Assembly (NCBI GenBank): GCA_035403225.1
Contig: DAONET010000060.1
Location: forward strand, 1-6,219
Direction of reading: 5' to 3'
DNA from: DAIRDK01 sp035403225
GTDB lineage: Bacteria; Bacteroidota; Bacteroidia; Bacteroidales; FEN-979
DNA length: 6,219 bases
A program made the position numbers and the translations under genes. The notes under the pieces were generated by a model. The model did no database searches. It worked only from the letters and a program-made list of their open reading frames with translations, and was not told the origin of the DNA. Each line of letters starts with the position of its first letter. Position 1 is the first letter of the stretch. This document shows positions 1-6,219 of this stretch, piece by piece.

Positions 1-689
1 CTGTCCCAAACGGCATCGGCATGTACGGCAGGGATGTACCATTGCTGGGGATATAAGGGATCGTTGGGGATTGATTTCGGATCGGGCGGGTTTACCGGCA
101 ATGTGACAGGGTAATGGGCACCGGGCAATGGGAATGGAGAGGTGTTTGATATGCCGGGCAACTTTCCTGCGGCCAACTGTACGAGATCTTTCTCAGTCAT
201 AAGTGGCGAAACCGCCTTGTCATGGGTAATGGAAAGAATGTAATTGGGTTCGGCATAGACGATATTGGAGTCTTTTTTTAGTTCTTCAATAGCCTGAAAC
301 ATATTGGATTCCTGGGGCAGGGTTAACTTATAGATGTTATGCAGGCTGGGCTTTTCAAACTCTTTCCCGTTGAAACTGCGCAGCATGACCTTCGATTTGA
401 GCTTTTGTTCGGCCGGGAACAGCTTTTGCTGGTCGCTGATCCTGTATCTGAAAAAGAGCGAATCGATGGTGGCAAGCCCGGTCTGAACAATATTCCCTGT
501 CTTCAGGTTTTGAACCTGAACATCATCTTTGTACCGGATCAATATTTCACCCGGCACATAATCAAATTGTTGCATTCGTGGATCGAGGTGAACCACGGAA
601 TCCTTCGGCTGATCTGCAAACAATGGTTTCTGCGAAAACCCGTTCAGACCGGTGAAAACCACTGCTACGAAGAGTAAAATCTTTTTCAT
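1..689 (-). CDS. Secreted subtilisin-like serine protease (S8 family), 5' part only, cut by the window edge
   Basis: The reading frame opens with ATG at 689 and stays open for 229 codons to the left edge. Residues 1-20 (MKKILLFVAVVFTGLNGFSQ) form a signal peptide with a typical Bacteroidota cleavage site before or at Gln20. Residues about 44-155 resemble an inhibitor-I9-like propeptide: YVPGEILIRYKDD at the start, LHNIYKL in the middle, and IVYAEPNY at the end. A Pro-rich linker (about 157-207) follows, then NDPLYPQQWYIPAVHADAVWD, which matches the usual entry into a subtilase catalytic domain. The Asp/His/Ser triad must lie outside the window, so activity cannot be judged. The propeptide and entry motif align throughout with those of the large subtilase at 1866-5879, so the two are paralogues; the linker is longer here. 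The gene starts 65 bases after the cohesin-type gene in the same direction, probably in one operon. No clear Shine-Dalgarno precedes the ATG, as is common in this phylum. Confidence 0.88.
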   Translation of the reverse strand, partial: MKKILLFVAVVFTGLNGFSQKPLFADQPKDSVVHLDPRMQQFDYVPGEILIRYKDDVQVQNLKTGNIVQTGLATIDSLFFRYRISDQQKLFPAEQKLKSKVMLRSFNGKEFEKPSLHNIYKLTLPQESNMFQAIEELKKDSNIVYAEPNYILSITHDKAVSPLMTEKDLVQLAAGKLPGISNTSPFPLPGAHYPVTLPVNPPDPKSIPNDPLYPQQWYIPAVHADAVWD

Positions 690-736
690 AAGTGGATTGT
701 TTAGTTTGTTTCTAATCAATGGCTGATGAAATGCTT

Positions 737-761
737 CCGTTGTTCCTTATGGAATCAACGG
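737..761 (-). terminator. Hairpin spanning the stop codon of the cohesin-type gene; weak terminator or mRNA 3'-end structure
   Basis: The bases form an inverted repeat: CCGTTG plus TTCC, a four-base loop TTAT, then GGAA, one bulged T and CAACGG. That makes a 10-bp stem. The stop codon of the upstream gene (755-757) lies inside it. On the transcribed strand no U-run follows the stem, so it is not a canonical intrinsic terminator. It could be a partial terminator, an RNA-processing or stabilising element that tunes expression of the downstream protease, or chance. The structure is directly visible; the function is inferred. Confidence 0.4.
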
Positions 762-1819
762 CGCAGTATAATGATCTTTTTAACTTCCGATTCATTTTCT
801 CTTACTACATTTAAGAGGTAAATTCCTTCCGGGTATTTTTCCAGCGAACATCCGATCTTACCGGAAGCCGGGAGGATTCCATCATAGAGCTTCTCCCCGA
901 TGACGGAATGGATTGTTATCCGTATTCCTCCCGACCCGGCAAAGGAAGATTCAACAGTGAATTTTCCCGTTGTAGGGTTAGGAAATACTTTGCAAGCTAA
1001 AGGTATATCGGGTGCTGTAGCTGGTTCCATTGCCTGTTTGAAGGACGAAAGAACAGAAGGAATTGAAGCCGGCAAACAGTAGTTTTCGGTGGTCGTTATA
1101 TAACCATGCAGTTTCCCGCCCTGGTAAATCCTTGAGCCCGGGAGTATCCTGATATTGGAACCCGCGATCAGGGTGGCAGTTCCGCCGCTCTGAACAGTGA
1201 AAGTCTTTCCGATCCCTCCTGCCGTAAGCGTTTGAGAGGCGTTGTAACAGTTTGTCTCACCGTTGTTTATTGTGGCAAAAGGGATGTCGAACACAGCCGG
1301 GACTGTAAAGACTGAAACCTGCCCGTTCACATAAAATGTTGAAGTCGGAAGGTCATTCAGGGGATTCCCGGCCGCATTGGAATACTCACATTCAATGCCA
1401 TGGTTTACCTCATTGTTGAAAGTGAGCCAGGTGATCCCGGACAGAGTCAAAAATTTCAGATCGAATAAATGCGTTCCGTCTGCCAGGTTCAACGGTGTGA
1501 CACTTGACCACGTGGCCATTATTTTATGAAGGGTATCAGAAACGTGGTTGTCGTTGACCATGATCCCGGAAAGCCCGGGTAGGATGTTCACTGCGTCCAG
1601 GTAAGTAAGTACCCGGGGATCAAAGTCGATATGAAGGGACAGGGACCCGATGTTGTTAAATCCTGTCACCGTAAAGGGAACAGTCACCTCTGAAGCAGGA
1701 ACAGCCACCACGGAACCGACCGTTGTTACCGGGGCATTTTGTGCGTGAATGTACTGCCCGCATGCAAGTATCAACCCGGTACCTATAAGTAATTGGTTTG
1801 CAAGACAACAAAACTTCAT
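755..1819 (-). CDS. Secreted cohesin-like domain protein with T9SS C-terminal sorting domain
   Basis: This is a complete 354-residue protein. Residues 1-26 are a signal peptide ending in the Bacteroidota-type IHA|Q. Residues about 30-172 look like a cohesin-type beta-sandwich: VTVPFTVTGFNNIGSLSLHI, then DFDPRVLTYLDAV (compare the cohesin pattern of a YDP-x-x-L strand), a DGTHLFDLKF strand and a closing FYVNGQVSV strand. Residues about 175-249 form a small beta domain I have seen in many T9SS cargo proteins (GETNCYNASQTLT, FTVQSGGTATLIAG, ILPGSRI, GGKLHGYI); its role is unknown to me. Residues about 274-354 are a T9SS type A sorting domain (KVFPNPTTGKFTV, SVIGEKLYDG, YPEGIYLLNV, KKIIILRR), which predicts export across the outer membrane with secretion or surface attachment. 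There is no catalytic motif, so a binding or scaffold role is likely. It sits 46 bases after a protease that carries a dockerin, its obvious candidate partner. It has only one cohesin module, unlike multi-cohesin scaffoldins. The family call is by pattern only; the cohesin fold could instead be a generic adhesin sandwich. Confidence 0.87.
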   Translation of the reverse strand: MKFCCLANQLLIGTGLILACGQYIHAQNAPVTTVGSVVAVPASEVTVPFTVTGFNNIGSLSLHIDFDPRVLTYLDAVNILPGLSGIMVNDNHVSDTLHKIMATWSSVTPLNLADGTHLFDLKFLTLSGITWLTFNNEVNHGIECEYSNAAGNPLNDLPTSTFYVNGQVSVFTVPAVFDIPFATINNGETNCYNASQTLTAGGIGKTFTVQSGGTATLIAGSNIRILPGSRIYQGGKLHGYITTTENYCLPASIPSVLSSFKQAMEPATAPDIPLACKVFPNPTTGKFTVESSFAGSGGIRITIHSVIGEKLYDGILPASGKIGCSLEKYPEGIYLLNVVRENESEVKKIIILRR

Positions 1820-1865
1820 AGAGTGAAAATTTTATTGATTGTTCAGAGCTGTCTTTTGCTACCGG

Positions 1866-4800
1866 TCATCTGACCAAAATTATTTTTATTTCGGACTGCA
1901 ATTTTTCTCCGGAAACAGTGATCGCTTCAAGCTTGCAGAGGTATACGCCATCGTCGACCAGGGCTCCGTCAGCGGTCCTGCCGTCCCACATAACGGAATG
2001 AACACCGGCCACTTGTGATTTAAGTTCAAACTTTCTAAGCAAGGTCCCTGCCATATCGCAGATGGATAATGCAATATCCGCCTGCTCCGTGAGATTTACG
2101 TGAAGGCCGACCGTTTCCCTGAAAGGATTGGGAATGGCAGACAGAACGCTATTATCGGGGGACATCGGCGAAAATTTACGTTTAATGACCGAAACATGCT
2201 TCCCTTCCGGATCACCACCAAATACTTCTCCCCAATCAACATTATTGCCTTTGAATTGAATTCCGAGAAGTTCCAGTGCGCCTTCCGGAATGGTCCTGTC
2301 CGATAGGCTATAGATGATCCCTGTCAATTTCCCTTTGACGAATCCATGTGCGAATTCAAAACCGCCTTGTTTGCATACCAGCTGAATTTTATCAAGATCC
2401 TTTCCCGTGAGTTCGAACTGAAGGGCGGCGACCTGTCCATCGCTTTGAAAGCGGATGACGTCCTTATCAAGCCAAATGTAAGCCGGACCGGAAACGAAAT
2501 CCATGGATTTTTTATGCCCGGTGATGATATTCACGATCCCGATGACATCAAGGATATTGACCTGGTGGTCTCCGTTGATATCAGCCGCATCGAAGAGGAA
2601 GGGTTGCGGATCCTGGCCCAGCATGTAAGCGATGATCGATGAAATGTCGAGCACGTTGACGGCCAGGTCGCCGTTGGCATCACCATTGGCAGCCTTTAAT
2701 GGCTTTGCAGTGATGATCCTGCTGCTGTCGCTCTCCACCATGTCGGTCCCGAGGATTTTGTAGTAATAATGATAATTTGTATCCGGAATGACGTTAAAGT
2801 CGGTGTAGAGCGTATCGGTGATGAGGGAAGAGTTAATCCTTACCGGGGTGCTGAAAGTAGTGTCCGTGATGTTGTAATAGCGGTACATATTGTAGCCCAA
2901 CGCATCTTCTGTTCCGGCCCGGTTCCATTCGAGGCGAACTTTGCCGATGCCTGGCGTGGCCATGAATTCAATGGAAGCTGCTCCTGCAGCCTGGATTACG
3001 AACTCAAACCGGGAATCTTCGATAGGGATTTCAAAATGCTCGTTGTCTCTTGCTCCTTCAACTCTTACCCTTTGAATCCCATCCCCTGTTTCAATACCGA
3101 TGTTGTAAAACGCCGTCCAGACTGTTGAATCGGCGCTCCAGTTTGCCGAATCGGCCACCTGGTGCTGTGTCCAGGGTTCACGAACACCAAAGGTCAGGAA
3201 AGGTGTCACCGAAACATCCATCGCCCGGTTGAAATATAGATCGAACCGATGAATGCCAAGACTGACTATACCTAATCCATTGGGAGAATTGTAAGCATTG
3301 TCAAATTTGTTGATCTCAATGGAATCAATACTGATTTTCCAGACATGGCCATGACATAGGGCAGATGGCGCAATTTGAGCACTGTCAAATCCATCAACGA
3401 TTCCATAACTGGAATTTTCAAAAAAATCCAAGATTGAATGTTCTATGGTTAAACTATCGAGGGTTCCCCAGTAGTTAGGAGAAAGTTTTGTGATACCCCA
3501 ACTCTCTTGCCCGCAATAATTATATACCGTATTTCCAAAAATCGAATTATTAGTAAATCTGGTTGTTCCAAAATATTTTAAAAATGTAGGATTATTTTGT
3601 TGATTGCTGTTGTTCCCTATTATAGTATTATTTTGGAAAATGTTAACAGAACCAAATCCTACTGATGAGAAATTAATGAAATTTTTTGTCAACAAGCAAC
3701 TTGTTAAACTATCAGCGTTGATTAGGAAGTCCATGTAGAGTGCCCCATAACGAAAAATAGAATTTTTAATTGTGAAACCATAAAAATGATAAGGAAAGGT
3801 ACCCCCCGAAGATCCAAAGTATTCAAAAATACAGTAGTGCATTGATTGCGGGCCATTGCTTACATTTTTGATCTGAAGCCAGTAACCAGTCCCGTTTTGC
3901 GTGAAAACAATCATGGAATCAGGTTTCCCGTCACAAATAATTTTGGACGAAATGAAGATGGATTTTCCATCGCTGATTTGTATCCTGGTGCCAGGGTCGA
4001 TTTTCAAGGTATCAAATACTGCATTGGATGTGACGAGATACAGTTTATTGGGCATTAGGTGTTTGGTTCCATAGTAAATACCTCCAAGTTCTTCGCCATT
4101 GGTTACTGATATACGAAGGGTCCCGGTAACTCTTGTCGTAGCGTTTTTTGCCCCGATCTCATATTGAAACATGATATCCCGGTTATTGGCTACAGAGGAT
4201 TTGATCTGTATTTTAAAAGGATCCAGGGTACCGGTAAGTGTGGCGTATGCTGAGATATCTCCGATATAGCTTGTGCTGTCGATGATGTTTGCAACGGTAG
4301 TATCTTCATAGGGTGCAAAGCGAATCTTGGCCCACACACTGTCGGCTACCCCCCCGGCATTTTTTAATTTAAGCCAAAGCTGTAATGTTTCTCCTGCATC
4401 TGCTATTCCATCGCGATCACCGCCATCCAAAGTATCTGTGATCATGCTTGAAACAAAATGGACATCAGGTACCAACACGTAGTTCATTGCATTGGAAATA
4501 TTTAAAATGCCGTTATTTGAACTCTGAATTAACCGGGCAAACAACTCCTCTGTCGATAAAGACGGATACTGCGATTTAATTAATGCGATAGCTCCTGCAA
4601 CAACGGGCGATGCCATTGAAGTACCATTTAAGGTATAGTAGGTTCCATTCGGGAAGGTACTGAGGATATTAACACCAGGAGCTTTCAGTTCATAGTTGTG
4701 TCCGAAAACATTGAGAGCATCTACTGGACCGGATGGATCAAAGTTTGAAAACCCTGCTAAATCTCCATCTTGAGAAGTTGCCTGAACTCCTATTACCCAA

Positions 4801-5879
4801 GGATAACATGCAGGAAAAAGTGGTGCATAGATCGGGGCAGGAGGATAAGGTGGATCAATCTTATACCCATTATTTCCTGCCGCTGCAACGATCACGGCGG
4901 TTGAGTAAGCATTTTCCAGGGCTGTTTTCAGGGTCAGCGATTCCCCGTAACTGCCCAGGCTCAGGTTGAGAATGGTCGCTCCGTTTAAACGGGCATAATT
5001 TACCCCACTGGCGATGTCAGACGAACTTCCATAGCCTGAACTCTGCATGACTTTGATGGGCAAGATCTTTGAATTCCAGGCAATTCCAGCAATACCGGTC
5101 CCGTTATTCCCTTTGGCGGCTGCAATGCCCGCCACATGGGTCCCGTGGCTGTTGTCATCCATCGGGTTGTTGTCGTTGTTTACAAAATCCCATCCCCGGA
5201 TATCGTCAATATACCCGTTGCCGTCGTCGTCGAGGCCGTTACCGGGTATCTCATCCCGGTTAGTCCAAATATTTGGGGTTAAGTCAGGATGCGCCCAGTC
5301 GACGCCTGTATCGATGATCCCGATGATCTGGGTAGAATCACCCGTGGTAACATCCCATGCTGTTTCTGCGTTCACACCGGGGAAGGCGCCCAGGTACCAC
5401 TGTTGGGATGCCATCGGGTCGTTCGGTTCGGTTACCTGGGAGTAGAAATAGTAATCCGGTTCGGCAAAATCAACCATGGTATCTGATGTCAGTTCCCGAA
5501 TCATTTCCCTAACGTCTGCCTTATCCCCTGCCTTGATTTTGTAAATATTGAACAGTTGCGGGATTTTCGTTGTTTTCCCGTCAGGGGTCGTCAAATATTT
5601 TACGGCCGAACCTCTTTCTTCCTTTACGAAGACCTTTGATACAGCCTCGACTCTATGCCGGACGATGAACGCATCTACCGTGGTGATGCCAGTATGGAGC
5701 GATGATTTGGTTTTTTGAACATGTACATTAGCCTCGTCTTTGAATTTCACCAAAACGACTTCCGGAACAAATTCAGGATTATAGGGATCTAATAAACGAG
5801 GATTGGCAAATTCATTTTCCTGACCCAGGCAAAGAGACTCAATGGTAAAGAAAAAACAAAGGATAAAGATTTTTCTCAT
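1866..5879 (-). CDS. Large secreted multidomain subtilisin-like protease (S8) with dockerin and T9SS sorting domain
   Basis: This is a 1337-residue protein counted from ATG 5879. I prefer that start because it places a clean signal peptide (MRKIFILCFFFTIESLCLGQ) at the N-terminus; an in-frame ATG at 5942 would add 21 residues in front. In this numbering the order is: I9-like propeptide (about 37-147, ending MVDFAEPDYY); S8 catalytic domain (about 164-469) with Asp190 in IIDTGVDWAHPDL, His245 in NSHGTHVAGIAA, oxyanion Asn336 in AAAGNNG and Ser421 in NGTSMASPVVAG, so it should be active; an Asp/Asn-rich loop (about 208-242), probably calcium-binding; a beta-sandwich (about 472-592); a parallel beta-helix (about 597-839, with NYWG); an Ig-like domain (about 840-964); fibronectin III (about 966-1061); a type I dockerin (about 1064-1121); a cohesin-like module (about 1129-1234); and a FlgD-like/T9SS sorting domain (about 1243-1337: IPNPF, WDGRTADGALVDDGVYLCKL). 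It is much longer than a simple subtilisin. Probable role: outer-surface or secreted protein degradation, first gene of a run with the cohesin-type protein and a second subtilase. Domain borders are estimates. Confidence 0.93.
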   Translation of the reverse strand: MRKIFILCFFFTIESLCLGQENEFANPRLLDPYNPEFVPEVVLVKFKDEANVHVQKTKSSLHTGITTVDAFIVRHRVEAVSKVFVKEERGSAVKYLTTPDGKTTKIPQLFNIYKIKAGDKADVREMIRELTSDTMVDFAEPDYYFYSQVTEPNDPMASQQWYLGAFPGVNAETAWDVTTGDSTQIIGIIDTGVDWAHPDLTPNIWTNRDEIPGNGLDDDGNGYIDDIRGWDFVNNDNNPMDDNSHGTHVAGIAAAKGNNGTGIAGIAWNSKILPIKVMQSSGYGSSSDIASGVNYARLNGATILNLSLGSYGESLTLKTALENAYSTAVIVAAAGNNGYKIDPPYPPAPIYAPLFPACYPWVIGVQATSQDGDLAGFSNFDPSGPVDALNVFGHNYELKAPGVNILSTFPNGTYYTLNGTSMASPVVAGAIALIKSQYPSLSTEELFARLIQSSNNGILNISNAMNYVLVPDVHFVSSMITDTLDGGDRDGIADAGETLQLWLKLKNAGGVADSVWAKIRFAPYEDTTVANIIDSTSYIGDISAYATLTGTLDPFKIQIKSSVANNRDIMFQYEIGAKNATTRVTGTLRISVTNGEELGGIYYGTKHLMPNKLYLVTSNAVFDTLKIDPGTRIQISDGKSIFISSKIICDGKPDSMIVFTQNGTGYWLQIKNVSNGPQSMHYCIFEYFGSSGGTFPYHFYGFTIKNSIFRYGALYMDFLINADSLTSCLLTKNFINFSSVGFGSVNIFQNNTIIGNNSNQQNNPTFLKYFGTTRFTNNSIFGNTVYNYCGQESWGITKLSPNYWGTLDSLTIEHSILDFFENSSYGIVDGFDSAQIAPSALCHGHVWKISIDSIEINKFDNAYNSPNGLGIVSLGIHRFDLYFNRAMDVSVTPFLTFGVREPWTQHQVADSANWSADSTVWTAFYNIGIETGDGIQRVRVEGARDNEHFEIPIEDSRFEFVIQAAGAASIEFMATPGIGKVRLEWNRAGTEDALGYNMYRYYNITDTTFSTPVRINSSLITDTLYTDFNVIPDTNYHYYYKILGTDMVESDSSRIITAKPLKAANGDANGDLAVNVLDISSIIAYMLGQDPQPFLFDAADINGDHQVNILDVIGIVNIITGHKKSMDFVSGPAYIWLDKDVIRFQSDGQVAALQFELTGKDLDKIQLVCKQGGFEFAHGFVKGKLTGIIYSLSDRTIPEGALELLGIQFKGNNVDWGEVFGGDPEGKHVSVIKRKFSPMSPDNSVLSAIPNPFRETVGLHVNLTEQADIALSICDMAGTLLRKFELKSQVAGVHSVMWDGRTADGALVDDGVYLCKLEAITVSGEKLQSEIKIILVR
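2517..2690 (-). repeat. Dockerin type I module: duplicated calcium-binding loops inside the large subtilase
   Basis: Two copies of the EF-hand-like dockerin loop are visible. The first is DANGDLAVNVLD (2646-2681) and the second DINGDHQVNILD (2547-2582), each with Asp1, Asn3, Asp5, Asn9 and Asp12, followed by helix-like segments ISSIIAYMLG and VIGIVNIITG. All calcium ligands are intact in both. In clostridial dockerins, loop positions 10 and 11 help set cohesin specificity; here they are Val-Leu and Ile-Leu, hydrophobic and nearly the same in both halves. The module would bind a cohesin; the neighbouring cohesin-type protein at 755-1819 is the first candidate, and the cohesin-like module just C-terminal to it in the same chain is the second. 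Confidence 0.88.
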
Positions 5880-6165
5880 GATGCGGATAACTTGAATAAA
5901 ACTGAAATCCCTGAAAAGGATGAAGCATAAAATAATTTCCATACCTTCGCTTCAATGACAAACCTGAATTTATAAGAATAAGATATTGAGCGTTTAAGAT
6001 ATGAATTTGTTATGCCCATAACATAACATTAAGACATTCAATATCAAATAATTATTTAATCCCATAAAGGTATAATAAAAAAAATAATCCGGAAGGAATG
6101 TTTTTTACAAATTTTCAACTAAAATCAACCGAACTGACCTTTCATAACAAATTGTTTTTAAACTG
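5880..6165. other. A+T-rich intergenic leader upstream of the large subtilase
   Basis: No convincing gene is seen here. The stretch should carry the promoter and 5' leader of the minus-strand protease gene. I searched for the Bacteroidota -7 element (TAnnTTTG on the minus strand) and found only 7-of-8 matches without a TTG at the expected spacing, so no promoter is called. Visible structure: a dyad GTTATG-CC-CATAAC at 6009-6022 followed by a further CATAAC-like copy, a 12-base palindrome AAATAATTATTT at 6046-6057, and a run of eight A at about 6078-6085 (T on the transcribed strand). Bases 5880-5942 are in frame with the protease and are translated only if the upstream ATG is used. Confidence 0.6.
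6009..6022. promoter_or_regulatory. Small perfect dyad upstream of the large subtilase, possible operator
   Basis: The arms GTTATG and CATAAC are exact inverted copies separated by CC, and the right arm is repeated in part directly after (CATAACATAAC). It lies about 130 bases before the preferred start codon of the large subtilase. A regulator-binding site is possible. In an A+T-rich region a six-base dyad can also arise by chance, so this is a weak call. Confidence 0.2.
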
Positions 6166-6219
6166 TCATCCAATGTACAAACCTTCAATTCGAACTTTAT
6201 AGCCTCCGTCTTTCAATCG
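6166..6219 (-). CDS. Possible 3' end of an upstream gene, cut by the window edge
   Basis: From the right edge, one minus-strand frame reads RLKDGGYKVRIEGLYIG and ends at a TGA (6166-6168). The other two minus-strand frames meet stops within 21 bases. The segment looks less A+T-rich than the intergenic stretch that follows, and the residues look like an ordinary protein tail. Seventeen codons are too few to prove coding or to suggest a function. If real, it is co-directional with the protease genes but separated from them by about 286 bases, so it probably belongs to a different transcription unit. Confidence 0.35.
   Translation of the reverse strand, partial: RLKDGGYKVRIEGLYIG

Noticed and set aside
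339..677. Plus-strand open frame of 112 codons
   Set aside because: It lies wholly antisense to the signal peptide and propeptide of the edge-truncated subtilase, and its translation has no domain pattern.
1757..1765. Possible lipobox in the cohesin-type protein (ILAC, Cys20)
   Set aside because: Leu at -2 is unusual for a lipobox, and a good signal peptidase I site (IHA|Q) follows. T9SS cargo normally uses signal peptidase I.
1864..1875. Inverted repeat GGTCA-TC-TGACC at the stop codon of the large subtilase
   Set aside because: A real hairpin would have only four base pairs around a four-base loop and no U-run follows; too weak for a terminator.
2346..3128. Plus-strand open frames around 2346-2642 and 2769-3128
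   Set aside because: They are mirror frames of the dockerin, fibronectin III and Ig-like coding sequence. No signal, domain or spacing supports them.
5155..5240. Short GTC/GTT triplet runs resembling microsatellites
   Set aside because: They are the codons of the Asp/Asn-rich loop (DDDGNG and NNDNN) before the catalytic His, so coding explains them.
5047..5445. Plus-strand open frame of 132 codons
   Set aside because: It is antisense to the S8 catalytic core. Its low-complexity Pro/Ser/Arg content reflects the Asp/Asn-rich codons of the real gene on the other strand.
5960..5967. Possible -7 promoter element (CAGGTTTG on the minus strand)
   Set aside because: One mismatch to TAnnTTTG and no TTG at 19-21 bases upstream; not enough to call a promoter.
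6061..6110. T-rich run as an intrinsic terminator for the gene at the right edge
   Set aside because: The transcribed strand has a run of eight T, but I find no GC-rich stem directly before it, only a loopless TCCGGA palindrome.

Overview
The window most likely comes from a Bacteroidota genome, probably an uncultured or environmental member. The reasons are the secreted proteins with Bacteroidota-style signal peptides (small residue followed by Gln at the cleavage site), C-terminal type IX secretion (T9SS) sorting domains on both complete genes, A/T-rich leaders without a clear Shine-Dalgarno, and moderate GC. I cannot name a genus from this sequence.

All supported genes lie on the minus strand, so the window reads right to left. 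At the right edge, 6166-6219 may hold the last 17 codons of an upstream gene. An A+T-rich intergenic stretch with small dyads follows (about 5880-6165). Next is a very large secreted subtilisin-like protease (1866-5879) built as signal peptide, I9-like propeptide, S8 catalytic domain, beta-sandwich, parallel beta-helix, Ig-like domain, fibronectin III, type I dockerin, cohesin-like domain and T9SS/FlgD-like sorting domain. After a 46-base gap comes a secreted protein with an N-terminal cohesin-like domain, a T9SS-associated beta domain and a T9SS sorting domain (755-1819). After a further 65 bases, a second subtilase gene begins (1-689). It runs off the left edge, and only its signal peptide, propeptide and the first residues of the mature region are visible.

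The co-directional layout with short gaps suggests an operon of two paralogous surface proteases flanking a cohesin-type protein. The dockerin on the large protease and the cohesin-like domain on its neighbour suggest that the products may assemble, through calcium-dependent cohesin-dockerin binding, into a surface or secreted proteolytic complex. This would be a protease counterpart of a cellulosome. The parts are visible in the sequence; the assembly is inference.

Other points of note are a cohesin-like module directly after the dockerin in the same protease, a sharp GC dip over the beta-helix segment of that gene, and a 10-bp-stem hairpin spanning the stop codon of the cohesin gene. I see no tRNA, rRNA, CRISPR array or insertion sequence.
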